Shown here one piece after another: positions 41,128 through 54,391 of a stretch of DNA of 64,000 nt. The stretch covers positions 1 to 64,000 of the forward strand of contig JAQTNK010000007.1 in NCBI GenBank assembly GCA_028713915.1. The letters run 5' to 3'. A program made the translations under genes and the position numbers. Positions within the stretch are counted from its first letter, which is position 1; each line of letters starts with the position of its first letter. Source of the DNA: Rhodocyclaceae bacterium (GTDB lineage Bacteria > Pseudomonadota > Gammaproteobacteria > Burkholderiales > Rhodocyclaceae). The notes beneath the pieces were generated by a model, which was given only the letters and a program-made list of their open reading frames with translations, did not search any database and had not been told where the DNA came from.

Positions 41128-43233
41128 GTGCTGACACCGATCAAGAAGAGCTTTAACTACGGCGCCCATACCGTAACGCTGGAAACCGGCGAAATCGCTC
41201 GCCAGTCCGGCGGCGCCGTGATGGTGAACATGGATGACACCGTAATTCTCGCCACCGTCGTCGCCAAGACCGAAGCCAAGGCCGGCCAGGACTTCTTCCC
41301 GCTGACCTGCGACTATGTCGAGAAGGTTTATGCCGCCGGCCGCATTCCCGGCGGCTTCTTCAAGCGCGAAGGCCGCCCGTCCGAGAAGGAAACCCTGACC
41401 TCGCGCCTGATCGACCGCCCGATCCGTCCGCTGTTCCCGGAAGGCTTTTACAACGAAGTCCAGGTCATCATCCACGTGATGTCCTCCAATCCTGAAGTCG
41501 ATCCCGACATCCCGGCCATGATCGGCGCCTCCGCCGCCCTGGCGATCTCCGGCATTCCCTTCGACGGCCCGATCGGCGCCGCCCGCGTCGGCTATATCGA
41601 CGGCCAGTACGTGCTGTGCCCGACCATCAGCCAGCTGCCGGCGAGCCAGCTCAACCTCGTCGTCGCCGGCACCGCCGCCGCCGTGCTGATGGTCGAGTCC
41701 GAAGCCAAGGAACTTTCCGAGGAAGTGATGCTGGGCGCCGTGGTCTTCGGCCACGAACAGCTCCAGGCCGCCATCAAGGCCATCAACGAACTCGTTGAAG
41801 TCGCCGGCAAGCCCGAATGGGACTGGCAAGCGCCGGCCAAGAACGAAGCCCTGATCGCCAAGGTCGCCGAACTCGCCGAAGCCGATCTGCGCGCCGCCTA
41901 CCAGATCACCAGCAAGCAGGCACGCACCCAGAAGTGCCGCGAAGTGTCGAACAAGACCGTCGCCGCGCTGGCCGACGGCAGCGAAGGCGCGCCGTCCGCC
42001 ACCGACGTGAACAACCTGATTTTCGAACTCGAAGCCAAGATCGTGCGCAGCCAGATCCTCAACGGCCTGCCGCGCATCGACGGCCGCGATACGCGCACCG
42101 TGCGCCCGATCAGCATCCGCCACGGCGTGCTGCCGCGCACCCACGGCTCGGCGCTGTTCACGCGCGGCGAGACGCAGGCGCTGGTCATCGCCACGCTCGG
42201 CACCGGCCGCGACGAGCAGATCATCGACGCGCTGCAAGGCGAGTACCGCGAGCGCTTCATGCTCCACTACAACATGCCGCCCTTCGCCACCGGCGAGACC
42301 GGCCGCGTCGGCAGCCCGAAGCGCCGCGAAATCGGCCACGGCCGCCTGGCCAAGCGCGCGCTGCTCGCCGTGCTGCCGACGCCGGAAGACTTCGGCTACT
42401 CGATGCGCGTCGTTTCCGAAATCACCGAATCCAACGGCTCCTCGTCGATGGCTTCCGTCTGCGGCGGCTCGCTGGCGCTGATGGACGCGGGCGTGCCGCT
42501 CAAGGCGCACGTCGCCGGCATCGCCATGGGCCTGATCAAGGACGGCAACCGCTTCGCCGTGCTGACCGACATCCTCGGCGACGAGGATCACCTCGGCGAC
42601 ATGGACTTCAAGGTGGCGGGTACCGACAGCGGCGTCACGGCGCTGCAGATGGACATCAAGATCCAGGGCATCACCAAGGAAATCATGCAGGTCGCCCTGG
42701 CCCAGGCCAAGGAAGCGCGCATCCACATCCTCGGCATCATGAAGGAGTCGATGTCCGGTGCGCGCCAGGAAGTCTCGACCTACGCGCCGCGCATGATCAC
42801 CATCAAGATCAACCCCGAGAAGATCCGCGACGTCATCGGCAAGGGCGGCGCCGTCATCCGCGCGCTGACCGAGGAAACCGGCTGCGTCATCGACATCGAG
42901 GACGACGGCACCATCACCATCGCGTCCGTCAGCGCCGACGCCGCCCAGGTGGCGAAGAAGCGCATCGAGGACATCACGGCGGAAGTCGAAGTCGGCAAGA
43001 TCTACGAAGGCACCGTGCTGCGCCTGCTCGACTTCGGCGCCATCGTCCAGATCCTGCCGGGCAAGGACGGCCTGCTGCACATCTCCCAGATCGCCAACGA
43101 GCGCGTCAACGCCGTTTCGGATCACCTCAAGGAAGGCCAGGTCGTCAAGGTCAAGGTCATCGAGACCGACGACAAGGGCCGCGTGCGGCTGTCCATGAAG
43201 GCGGTGGCGGCCGATGCCGCGCCGGCGCAGTAA
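41128..43233 (+). CDS. pnp: Polyribonucleotide nucleotidyltransferase (PNPase), GTG start
   Basis: 701 residues. Two RNase PH domains flank a helical domain; catalytic-core sequences include [14 protein letters not shown] and [23 protein letters not shown] domain ([16 protein letters not shown]) and an S1 domain ([20 protein letters not shown]) end the protein. The GTG at 41128, with AAAGGA 8 nt ahead, gives the family start LTPIKKSF; a TTG six codons upstream is rejected because it overlaps that site. Confidence 0.95.
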   Translation: MLTPIKKSFNYGAHTVTLETGEIARQSGGAVMVNMDDTVILATVVAKTEAKAGQDFFPLTCDYVEKVYAAGRIPGGFFKREGRPSEKETLTSRLIDRPIRPLFPEGFYNEVQVIIHVMSSNPEVDPDIPAMIGASAALAISGIPFDGPIGAARVGYIDGQYVLCPTISQLPASQLNLVVAGTAAAVLMVESEAKELSEEVMLGAVVFGHEQLQAAIKAINELVEVAGKPEWDWQAPAKNEALIAKVAELAEADLRAAYQITSKQARTQKCREVSNKTVAALADGSEGAPSATDVNNLIFELEAKIVRSQILNGLPRIDGRDTRTVRPISIRHGVLPRTHGSALFTRGETQALVIATLGTGRDEQIIDALQGEYRERFMLHYNMPPFATGETGRVGSPKRREIGHGRLAKRALLAVLPTPEDFGYSMRVVSEITESNGSSSMASVCGGSLALMDAGVPLKAHVAGIAMGLIKDGNRFAVLTDILGDEDHLGDMDFKVAGTDSGVTALQMDIKIQGITKEIMQVALAQAKEARIHILGIMKESMSGARQEVSTYAPRMITIKINPEKIRDVIGKGGAVIRALTEETGCVIDIEDDGTITIASVSADAAQVAKKRIEDITAEVEVGKIYEGTVLRLLDFGAIVQILPGKDGLLHISQIANERVNAVSDHLKEGQVVKVKVIETDDKGRVRLSMKAVAADAAPAQ

Positions 43234-43245
43234 GCCGGTTGCAGA

Positions 43246-43281
43246 CAACAAAAAAGGACGCCGCGGCGTCCTTTTTTGTTG
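43246..43281. terminator. Bidirectional intrinsic terminator between pnp and dksA
   Basis: A 17-bp inverted repeat (43246-43262 with 43265-43281) has A-runs on one side and T-runs on the other, with a GGACGCC core. It can end pnp rightward and dksA leftward, the two converging genes. Confidence 0.9.
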
Positions 43282-43343
43282 CGCCGGCGATTGACGGCGG
43301 ATGACTCCGCCGCATCGTCCGGTCGCCGCAGGCAATCGGCGAA

Positions 43344-43769
43344 TTACTTCGCCATCTGCTTTTCTTTTCTCTCCTCCAGCTCCTTGCAATCGATGCACAG
43401 CGTCGCCGTCGGGCGCGCTTCCAGACGCTTCAAGCCGATCTCGACGCCGCAGCTGTCGCAGTAGCCGTATTCGCCGCTGTCGATGCGGGCGATCGATTCG
43501 TCGATCTTCTTGATCAGCTTGCGCTCGCGGTCGCGGTTGCGCAGCTCGAGCGCGATGTCGGATTCCTGGCTGGCGCGGTCGTTGGGGTCGGCGAAAACCG
43601 TGGCCTCGTCTTGCATCGTGTGCACGGTGCGCTCGATGTCGCCGAGGAGTTCACCCTTCAGCGCTTCCATGATCTTGCGGAAGTGCGCAAGCTGTTTGCC
43701 ATTCATGTATTCCTCACCCTTCTTGGGGATGTAAGGCGGGAATTGTTTGTGCAGGAGATCTTCAGCCAT
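43344..43769 (-). CDS. dksA: RNA polymerase-binding transcription factor DksA
   Basis: 141 residues. A coiled coil (about 25-100) carries the tip motif D61-x2-D64-x-A66 (ADPNDRASQES), and the zinc finger uses C104, C107, C125 and C128. All features needed for ppGpp-linked control are present. The ATG at 43769 gives the family N-terminus; the open frame extends further up but is not conserved. Confidence 0.95.
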   Translation of the reverse strand: MAEDLLHKQFPPYIPKKGEEYMNGKQLAHFRKIMEALKGELLGDIERTVHTMQDEATVFADPNDRASQESDIALELRNRDRERKLIKKIDESIARIDSGEYGYCDSCGVEIGLKRLEARPTATLCIDCKELEERKEKQMAK

Positions 43770-43797
43770 GCTGGCAGGTCCGTTCGGAAAAGCCGCT

Positions 43798-43826
43798 TTT
43801 ATAAACGAAACGCACCCCGGCCGCAA
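43798..43826 (-). promoter_or_regulatory. Promoter of dksA
   Basis: TTGCGG (43826-43821) and TATAAA (43803-43798) are 17 bp apart on the minus strand, about 30 bp upstream of the dksA ATG. Confidence 0.65.
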
Positions 43827-43912
43827 GTCGAGATTTTCTGACGCGCGCCACGGTGGCATGGCGCGTCGCCGGCAGGGGCAAAATGCGTCCCCCCAGCCGC
43901 CCGCTGCCGGAC

Positions 43913-43928
43913 TGCGCTAGCTAGCGCA
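43913..43928. repeat. Perfect 16-bp palindrome across the nosD stop codon
   Basis: TGCGCTAGCTAGCGCA is its own reverse complement and includes the nosD TAG. It could fold at the 3' end of the nosD message, but no T-run follows, so it is only a possible 3' structure. Confidence 0.35.
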
Positions 43929-45114
43929 TTTGCGGCGTGGCGTCGCGCAGGATCAACGACGGCGCCAGAAATGGCGCCAGCCGTTCGAGGAAATCGAGCA
44001 GTTCGAGCGCCGGCGCATTGGCGAAGAATTTCGCCCGCGGAATCTCCATCCAGATGCGGTCCGTATAGCTATAGAGCTCGTAGGGCGTGTCGCCGACGCC
44101 ATCGCTGTCGCGGTCGAAGCCCTGGTAGTCGCTCCAGTGGTTGCCTTGCCAGGCGTTGGCGGAGCCTGCGTCGGGGCTGCTGACCACGACCTGCGTCAGG
44201 TTGTGCTCGAAGCGGTTGGCGAGGATGCGGTGGCCGCCCTGGGCGCCATAGAAGGACATGCCGACGATGTTGTGGGCGAAGCGGTTGCGCCGTATCGTCA
44301 GCGCCAGTTCGTCGTTGCGCGGCGTGTTGGCGAGCAGTCCCGCCGCGCAATGGATGACGTCGTTGTCTTCGATCAGGCCGGTAGCGCTGTCCTTGAAGAC
44401 GATGCCGGCGCCGCCGCCGTCGAAGACATGGGCGATGGTGTTGCCGTGCAGCGTGACGTCGTCCGAATACAGCACGACGATGCCGGTGGCGGTATGGCTG
44501 ATGCGGTTGTCGGCGACGAAGCTGCGCGGCGAAAAAATGATGTGCATGCCGTAGCGGGCGTCGTCGAGGCGGTTGCCGAGGATGCGGTTGTCGGGCGAAT
44601 TCGCCAGCGTCAGGTCGCGCACGTGCGTGAACTCGTTGCCCGAGACGACGTTGTAGCGGCTGTTCCACAGGCGCAGGCCGTCGCCCCGCAAGCCGAGCGG
44701 CAGGTCCTTGCCGCGGACGCGATTGTTCAGCACGCGGTTGCGGTTGCCCTGGCGGATGTGGATGCCGAACAGCGCGTCGGTGATGAGGTTGTCTTCGATG
44801 CGGTTGTCGTCGCCCGCGACCTCGATGGCGGCGTCCATGCCGTCGAGCGTGGCGCCGCTGCCGGTGAGCGCCATGCCGCGCACCGTCGCGCCGCTGGCGC
44901 GCAGCGTCAGCACGATGCCGCGGCCGCCGCCGTCGAGGGTGGCGCGGCCGCCGCCGTCGAGCGTCAAGGGACGCGCGATGACGGCGGGCCCGTCATAGCG
45001 CCCGGGCGGCAGGCGCAGCAAGCCGCCGGCGGGCGTGGCGTCGATCAGCGGCTGCAACTGCGGCGCCGCCAGCGCCGGCAACGCGAAGCAGAGCAGAAGA
45101 TAGGCAAGCCTCAT
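43921..45114 (-). CDS. NosD-like periplasmic right-handed beta-helix protein
   Basis: 397 residues. A cleavable signal peptide (MRLAYLLLCFALPALA) is followed by many pectate-lyase-type parallel beta-helix repeats, with recurrent Asn-rich turns such as GNRNRVLNNRVRGK and GNRLDDARYGMHIIFSP. The end has GNHWSDYQGFDRDSDGVGDT, a NosD hallmark. NosD works with NosF and NosY in assembling the copper centre of N2O reductase, but no nosZ, nosF, nosY or nosL lies within this window. It may serve a distant nos locus or another cuproprotein. Confidence 0.82.
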   Translation of the reverse strand: MRLAYLLLCFALPALAAPQLQPLIDATPAGGLLRLPPGRYDGPAVIARPLTLDGGGRATLDGGGRGIVLTLRASGATVRGMALTGSGATLDGMDAAIEVAGDDNRIEDNLITDALFGIHIRQGNRNRVLNNRVRGKDLPLGLRGDGLRLWNSRYNVVSGNEFTHVRDLTLANSPDNRILGNRLDDARYGMHIIFSPRSFVADNRISHTATGIVVLYSDDVTLHGNTIAHVFDGGGAGIVFKDSATGLIEDNDVIHCAAGLLANTPRNDELALTIRRNRFAHNIVGMSFYGAQGGHRILANRFEHNLTQVVVSSPDAGSANAWQGNHWSDYQGFDRDSDGVGDTPYELYSYTDRIWMEIPRAKFFANAPALELLDFLERLAPFLAPSLILRDATPQMR

Positions 45115-45304
45115 ATCGACATTGTGCCTCGCGGCGGCGGCACAATACCTTAGCCAGAATCAAGAAATGGTGACGGGCGCCGGCGCCGCCGCCGTTCCGG
45201 CAACCGTTCGGCGGCTTCCGGTTGGGCGCGGCATCGGCGACGGCCCGCAACGGCTCCTGCGGCCGGATCGCGATGGCCGAGCCGGCGCGCTGCCGCGGCG
45301 AGAA

Positions 45305-45333
45305 TTGACCGGCCTTCCGTAGCTGCGTAGAAT
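45305..45333 (+). promoter_or_regulatory. Promoter of tRNA-Pro
   Basis: TTGACC (45305-45310) and TAGAAT (45328-45333) are 17 bp apart; the tRNA begins 10 nt after the -10 box. Confidence 0.7.
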
Positions 45334-45343
45334 CGCCGCTCCT

Positions 45344-45420
45344 CGGGGTGTAGCGCAGCCCGGTAGCGCGCTTGCTTTGGGAGCAAGATGTCGAAGGTTC
45401 GAATCCTTTCACCCCGACCA
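45344..45420 (+). tRNA. tRNA-Pro (TGG anticodon)
   Basis: A 77-nt cloverleaf with acceptor CGGGGTG paired to CACCCCG, anticodon loop TTTGGGA inside a CTTGC/GCAAG stem, T-loop GGTTCGAATCC and an encoded 3' CCA. It has its own promoter. Confidence 0.96.
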
Positions 45421-45469
45421 GATCGTTTCAAGCAGCGAGGCCGCGATGCCCGCGGCGTGCCTGCCGGCA

Positions 45470-45802
45470 TCAGTGCAATGTCCTGCCGGACGGCACCAGG
45501 CGCAGCCCGACATTGAGCACCAGCACCCGCTGGCCGAGCATGATGACGCTGCCGCGGCGGCGGTTGTCGCCGGTGTCGCTGTATTCGAACTCATACACGC
45601 GCCGCAGCGCGAGTCGGCCGTCTTCGTTGCGTTCCGGCTTCAGGCTGGCGATCGCCACGGTCGCGTCGAGCAACTGCAGGTCCTCGAGCTCGCAGGCTTG
45701 GCGCACGGCGAGGACAGCCGCGTCGCGCGCCTTGAGGCTGTCATGCCAAAGCCAGGCGAGGGCGCCGAGAACGACCAGGCCGATGAGTTCCAGCGTCGGC
45801 AT
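45470..45802 (-). CDS. DUF3301-type small membrane protein
   Basis: 110 residues. An N-terminal membrane anchor (about 5-22) is followed by a cytoplasmic domain with RQACELEDLQLLDATVAIAS, RRVYEFEYSDTGDNRRRGS and VIMLGQRVLVLNV. This pattern matches my knowledge of the DUF3301 family, whose function is unknown. It lies 9 bp after rdgC and probably shares its transcript. Confidence 0.8.
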   Translation of the reverse strand: MPTLELIGLVVLGALAWLWHDSLKARDAAVLAVRQACELEDLQLLDATVAIASLKPERNEDGRLALRRVYEFEYSDTGDNRRRGSVIMLGQRVLVLNVGLRLVPSGRTLH

Positions 45803-45811
45803 GGGCTCGCT

Positions 45812-46714
45812 TCAGGACGGCTTGAGTTCGCCGCCGAGCGCCAGCACCAAGTCGGCGAGCAGGCGCGCCAGTTCGCCCGCCATCAGCGTGAAGTCGACGT
45901 CGAACTGCTCGTCGGCGGTGTCCGCGTTCTGTTCCGCTTCTTCCTTGAGGATGTCGAGGAAGGCCAGGCGCTTGATCTGCAGCTTCTCGGTGAGGACGAA
46001 GGAAATCCGGTCGCTCCAGGTGAGGCCGAGGCGCGTGGCGATTTTCCCGGACGAGATGTGCTTGCGGATCTCGCCGCCTTCCAGGGCATGGCGAACGTAG
46101 CGGATGGCGGCCTGCCCCTCGCTGGTGGCGCGCAGTTCCAGATCCTGGTCGATGCTGAAGCCGGCCGGCGGCTCGCCGGCGGCCAGCCAGTCCGTCATCG
46201 CCGCGGCGGGCGAGAGCTGCGTCTGCAGCGGTCGCAACGCCAGGCCGGAAACCGTGCGTTGCAGCGTTTCCATGAACTCTTCGGCGCGGGCGTCGGCGCC
46301 GGCGTCGAGCACCAGCCAGCCGTTGATCGGATCGATCCAGCACCAGCTGGTGCGGCGTTGCGTGAATGCTCTCGGCATGAGTTCTTCGGTGACGCGCTCG
46401 CGCAGATCGCGCAGTTCCTTGCGCCCGACCTTGCGATCCTGTTCGGCCTCGATGGCCGCCGCGCGCTCGGCCGCCACCTGGCGGATCACGCCTGGCGGCA
46501 GGAGCTTGTGCTCGACGCCCAGGGCCAGCAGCCACTGGCGATTGACGCTATGGACGAACTCGCCTTCGTGCTGCGGATAGACCCAGCCGCGGCTGAACAT
46601 GTCGAGGCTGCCGCAGCGCGTCAGCGGCTGGGCGGCGAGCAGCTTCTCGAGTTCGGCGGTGTCCATGTCCCAATCCTGGGGCAGGCGGTAGAGGCGAAGA
46701 TTGCGGAACCACAT
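45812..46714 (-). CDS. rdgC: Recombination-associated protein RdgC
   Basis: 300 residues. The typical N-terminus MWFRNLRLYRLP and the segment CGSLDMFSRGWVYP match the family. RdgC forms a ring-shaped dimer on DNA and restrains RecA. The ATG at 46714 has AAGGG upstream and gives the standard start. Confidence 0.94.
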   Translation of the reverse strand: MWFRNLRLYRLPQDWDMDTAELEKLLAAQPLTRCGSLDMFSRGWVYPQHEGEFVHSVNRQWLLALGVEHKLLPPGVIRQVAAERAAAIEAEQDRKVGRKELRDLRERVTEELMPRAFTQRRTSWCWIDPINGWLVLDAGADARAEEFMETLQRTVSGLALRPLQTQLSPAAAMTDWLAAGEPPAGFSIDQDLELRATSEGQAAIRYVRHALEGGEIRKHISSGKIATRLGLTWSDRISFVLTEKLQIKRLAFLDILKEEAEQNADTADEQFDVDFTLMAGELARLLADLVLALGGELKPS

Positions 46715-46936
46715 AGGCGGATAACCCTTCGGTCGATTTGTCGGCGGACCCGGATTGTACGCGGCCGCTCCGCGATCCGGCTGCCTGCGACGGCGCCGCG
46801 CGCCGCGTGCATTCCGGTATCGCTGCGGCGGCAAATTTCATGTACAATTCGCCGCCTGCGTCGGCAGTGGCGGACTTGGACCGGAAGGCTGGCAGGTTAT
46901 GCCGCGACGGCGTCGAATTTCCCGCCACGGAACGGA

Positions 46937-47013
46937 CCGCCCGTAGCTCAACCGGATAGAGCACCGGCCTTCTAAGCCGGGGGTTGTGGGTTCGAGTCCC
47001 GCCGGGCGGGCCA
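46937..47013 (+). tRNA. tRNA-Arg (TCT anticodon)
   Basis: A 77-nt cloverleaf with acceptor CCGCCCG/CGGGCGG, anticodon loop CTTCTAA in a CCGGC/GCCGG stem, T-loop GGGTTCGAGTCCC and encoded CCA. It lies 20 bp before tRNA-His, probably co-transcribed. Confidence 0.96.
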
Positions 47014-47033
47014 GAACATAGGTTTCAAAGGTG

Positions 47034-47109
47034 GTGGCTGTAGCTCAGTTGGTAGAGTCCTGGATTGTGATTCCAGTTGTCGTGGGTTCGAGCCCCATCA
47101 GCCACCCCA
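47034..47109 (+). tRNA. tRNA-His (GTG anticodon)
   Basis: A 76-nt cloverleaf with acceptor GTGGCTG/CAGCCAC, anticodon loop TTGTGAT in a CTGGA/TCCAG stem, discriminator C and encoded CCA. The base before position 1 is G, matching the encoded G-1 used as identity element. Confidence 0.96.
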
Positions 47110-47268
47110 ACAAACACTCGCAGCATGGGCGATTCGACAGGATCGCCGACATTCAAATGGCATAACGGCAAGACGCTGCGGCGATGACCCTCATCGCGCG
47201 GCGGTTCCCTGCCGTGCCGACGACGCCGGCCGATGGCGGATCGGCTGGACGCTGGCGTTGCCGCAGCG

Positions 47269-47715
47269 TTACGCGCCGCATACCACCGGCTCGTTGAGCA
47301 CCAGCCAGTAGAGGCCGAGCTGGCCGACGGCGTGGATGAACTTCTCGAAATCGACGGGCTTGCGAATGTAGCTGTTGGCACCGAGGCGGTAGCCGTCGAA
47401 TATGTCCTGTTGCTCCTTCGACGTGGTGAGGATCACCACGGGCAGCAAGGCGGTGCGCGCGTCGGCGCGAAGGCGGCGCAGCACCTCCAGGCCGTCGATG
47501 CGCGGCAGCTTGAGGTCGAGCAGCACGACCGCGGGCAATCCGTCCGGCGCGCGGCTCGCATGGCTGCCGGTGGCGAACAGATAGTCGAGCGCTTCGACGC
47601 CGTCGCGGGCGACGACCACTTGGTTGCTGATGCGATTCTTGCTGAAGGCGCGCAGGGTCAGCGCTTCGTCGTCGGGATTGTCCTCGACCAGCAGGATCGG
47701 TCTTTTCCTATCCAT
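47269..47715 (-). CDS. Single-domain response regulator, Rcp1/CheY-like
   Basis: 148 residues, a lone receiver domain. The acidic pocket is LVEDNPDD, the phospho-acceptor D67 is in VVLLDLKLPRIDG, and the conserved Thr/Ser and Lys are in ILTTSKEQQD and IRKPVD. The extra loop after helix 2 (LFATGSHASRAPDG) is typical of Rcp1-like regulators paired with phytochrome or hybrid kinases. No kinase is adjacent. GGAAG precedes the ATG. Confidence 0.9.
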   Translation of the reverse strand: MDRKRPILLVEDNPDDEALTLRAFSKNRISNQVVVARDGVEALDYLFATGSHASRAPDGLPAVVLLDLKLPRIDGLEVLRRLRADARTALLPVVILTTSKEQQDIFDGYRLGANSYIRKPVDFEKFIHAVGQLGLYWLVLNEPVVCGA

Positions 47716-47824
47716 GATCGTCTTCCTTTTTCTTCTGCGCGGGAACAGCGTCATGGTCCCCTTGCTCGACAACATACTCCTAGACGTCGCCGTCCGGCAA
47801 GACTGGCGTCGGTGCGGCGGCGGT

Positions 47825-48742
47825 TCAGGCGGTCTTGCGTTTGCGCCCGCCGGCGGGCAGGTCGTCGCCGTGCACCAGGAAGACCTTGCCTTCGCTGCTG
47901 GGCGTATCGAGCCAGGTGAGCGGAAGTTGCGGGAAGGCGGCGTCCACGAGGTCGCGGTTGTGGCCGACTTCGACGGCGAGCAGGCCGCCCGGCTTGAGGT
48001 GGCGCGCGGCCTCGGCGAGGATGCGGCGCACGATGTCGAGGCCGTCCGTGCCGGCACCCAGGGCCAGCGCCGGCTCGTGGCGATATTCGGGCGGCAGCGC
48101 GGCCATCGCCGCGGCGGTGACGTAGGGCGGGTTGGAAATGATGACGTCGTAGCGCCGCCCCGCGAGGTCCGAAAAGACGTCCGATTCGACGAGGCGCACC
48201 TGCTCCTCGAGGCCGTAGTCGGCGACGTTGCGGCGCGCGACTTCGAGCGCCGGCGGCGAGATGTCGGCGGCGTCGATGCGGGCGTTGGGGAAGGCGTGGG
48301 CCATGAGGATGGCGAGGCAGCCCGAGCCGGTGCACAGGTCGAGGGCATCCGCGATGGCTTCGGCGTCGTCGACCCAGGGCGCGAAGCCTTCGGCGAGCAT
48401 TTCGGCGAAATAGGAGCGCGGCACGATGACGCGCTCGTCGACGTAGAAGCGAAAGTCGCCGAGCCAGGCCTCGTGCGTCAGGTAGGCGGCGGGCACGCGG
48501 CGGCTGATGCGCTGCTGCAGGACGTTCAGCACCGCCAGGCGCTCGGCGTGGGCGAGGCGGGCGTCGAGGAAGGGTTCGAGGCGGTCCGGCGGCAGATGCA
48601 AGGCATGCAGGATCAGGTAGGCGGCTTCGTCGTAGGCGTTTTCCGTGCCGTGGCCGAAGCAGAGCTGCGCTTCGTTGAAGCGGCTGACGCCCCAGCGCAG
48701 CCAGTCGCGCACGGTATGCAGTTCGGTGAGCAAGGAGTCCAT
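47825..48742 (-). CDS. prmB: Ribosomal protein L3 N5-glutamine methyltransferase
   Basis: 305 residues. The catalytic motif is VIISNPPYVTA and the SAM loop is ALDLCTGSGCLAIL. The N-terminal helical domain with GHGTENAYDEAAYLILHALH distinguishes PrmB from PrmC. It follows dapE by 5 bp. Confidence 0.93.
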   Translation of the reverse strand: MDSLLTELHTVRDWLRWGVSRFNEAQLCFGHGTENAYDEAAYLILHALHLPPDRLEPFLDARLAHAERLAVLNVLQQRISRRVPAAYLTHEAWLGDFRFYVDERVIVPRSYFAEMLAEGFAPWVDDAEAIADALDLCTGSGCLAILMAHAFPNARIDAADISPPALEVARRNVADYGLEEQVRLVESDVFSDLAGRRYDVIISNPPYVTAAAMAALPPEYRHEPALALGAGTDGLDIVRRILAEAARHLKPGGLLAVEVGHNRDLVDAAFPQLPLTWLDTPSSEGKVFLVHGDDLPAGGRKRKTA

Positions 48743-48747
48743 GCGGG

Positions 48748-51877
<3,130 letters not shown>

Positions 51878-51880
51878 GTC

Positions 51881-53074
51881 CTAGAGTGATTTGCAGAAGT
51901 CGCCGATGCGTTGTGCCGCTTCCAGGCATTCGTCGAGCCCGGCGACGAGCGCGATGCGGATGAAGTTTGCGCCCGGATTGACGCCGCCGGCCTCCCGCGC
52001 CAGGAAGCTGCCCGGCAGAACCGTCACATTATATTGACGATGGAGTTCGCGGGCGAAATCATTGTCGCCGATGGGCGTGCGCGCCCAGAGATAGAAGCCG
52101 GCGTCCGGCACGCGCGTCTCGAGATGCCCGGCGATCAGCGGCGCGACGCGGTCGAACTTCTCCTGGTAGAGGCGGCGATTGTCGCGCACATGCGCCTCGT
52201 CGCCCCAGGCCGCGGCACTGGCGTGCTGCACGGCCGGGTTCATGGCGCAGCCGTGGTAGGTGCGGTAGAGCCAGAACTTCTCGAGGATCGCCGCATCGCC
52301 GGCGACGAAGCCCGAGCGCAGGCCCGGCACATTCGAGCGCTTGGACAGGCTGGAGAACATGACGAGGTTCCGGTAGTCGTCGCGGCCGAGCCGGCGTGCG
52401 GCTTCGAGGCCGCCCAGCGGCGGCGATTGCTCGTCGAAATAGATTTCCGAATAGCACTCGTCGGCGGCGATGACGAAGCCGTGTTCGTCGGACAACTCGA
52501 ACAGCGTGCGCCACTCGTCGAGGTTCATGACCTTGCCGGTCGGGTTGCCCGGCGAGCAGACGTAGGCGAGCTGCACGCGCTGCCACGTCGCCGCCGGAAT
52601 CGCGCGGAAGTCCGTGGCGAAGCCGTTCTCCGGCAATTGATTGAGGAAGGCCGGCGCGGCGCCGGCGAGATAGGCCGCGCCTTCGTAGATCTGGTAGAAG
52701 GGATTGGGCGCGAGCACCAGCGCGCCGGGCTTCGACGCATCGACGACGCACTGCGCGAAGGCGAACAGCGCCTCGCGCGAACCCGTGACCGGCAGCACCT
52801 GCGTCGCCGCATCGGGCGCCGGGATGCCGTAGCGGCGCGCGATCCAGGCGGCGATGGCGCCGCGCAGCGCAGCGCTGCCGTTGGTGGCCGGATAGGCCGA
52901 CAGCCCGCCCAGTCCCGCCGTCAGGGCGTCCTTGATGAAGTCCGGCGTGCCGTGCTGGGGTTCGCCGATGGAAAGCTTGATTTCCTTCCTGTCCCTGGGC
53001 GGCGTGATGCCGGCGAACAACTGGCGCAGCTTTTCGAAGGGGTAGGGCTGGAGCTTGGCGAGATGCGGATTCAC
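51881..53074 (-). CDS. dapC: N-succinyldiaminopimelate aminotransferase DapC (GTG start)
   Basis: 397 residues of the class I/II PLP aminotransferases. The PLP lysine is in MFSSLSKRSNVPGLRSGF, and YVCSPGNPTGKVMNLDEW is typical. The GTG at 53074 gives the DapC start NPHLAKLQPYPFEKLR; a TTG five codons upstream is less likely. It opens the dapC-dapD-pilU-dapE-prmB operon, with TATAAT on the minus strand at 53101-53106 as a likely -10 box. Confidence 0.9.
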   Translation of the reverse strand: MNPHLAKLQPYPFEKLRQLFAGITPPRDRKEIKLSIGEPQHGTPDFIKDALTAGLGGLSAYPATNGSAALRGAIAAWIARRYGIPAPDAATQVLPVTGSREALFAFAQCVVDASKPGALVLAPNPFYQIYEGAAYLAGAAPAFLNQLPENGFATDFRAIPAATWQRVQLAYVCSPGNPTGKVMNLDEWRTLFELSDEHGFVIAADECYSEIYFDEQSPPLGGLEAARRLGRDDYRNLVMFSSLSKRSNVPGLRSGFVAGDAAILEKFWLYRTYHGCAMNPAVQHASAAAWGDEAHVRDNRRLYQEKFDRVAPLIAGHLETRVPDAGFYLWARTPIGDNDFARELHRQYNVTVLPGSFLAREAGGVNPGANFIRIALVAGLDECLEAAQRIGDFCKSL

Positions 53075-54375
<1,301 letters not shown>

Positions 54376-54391
54376 CGACAAGGAGGCAATC

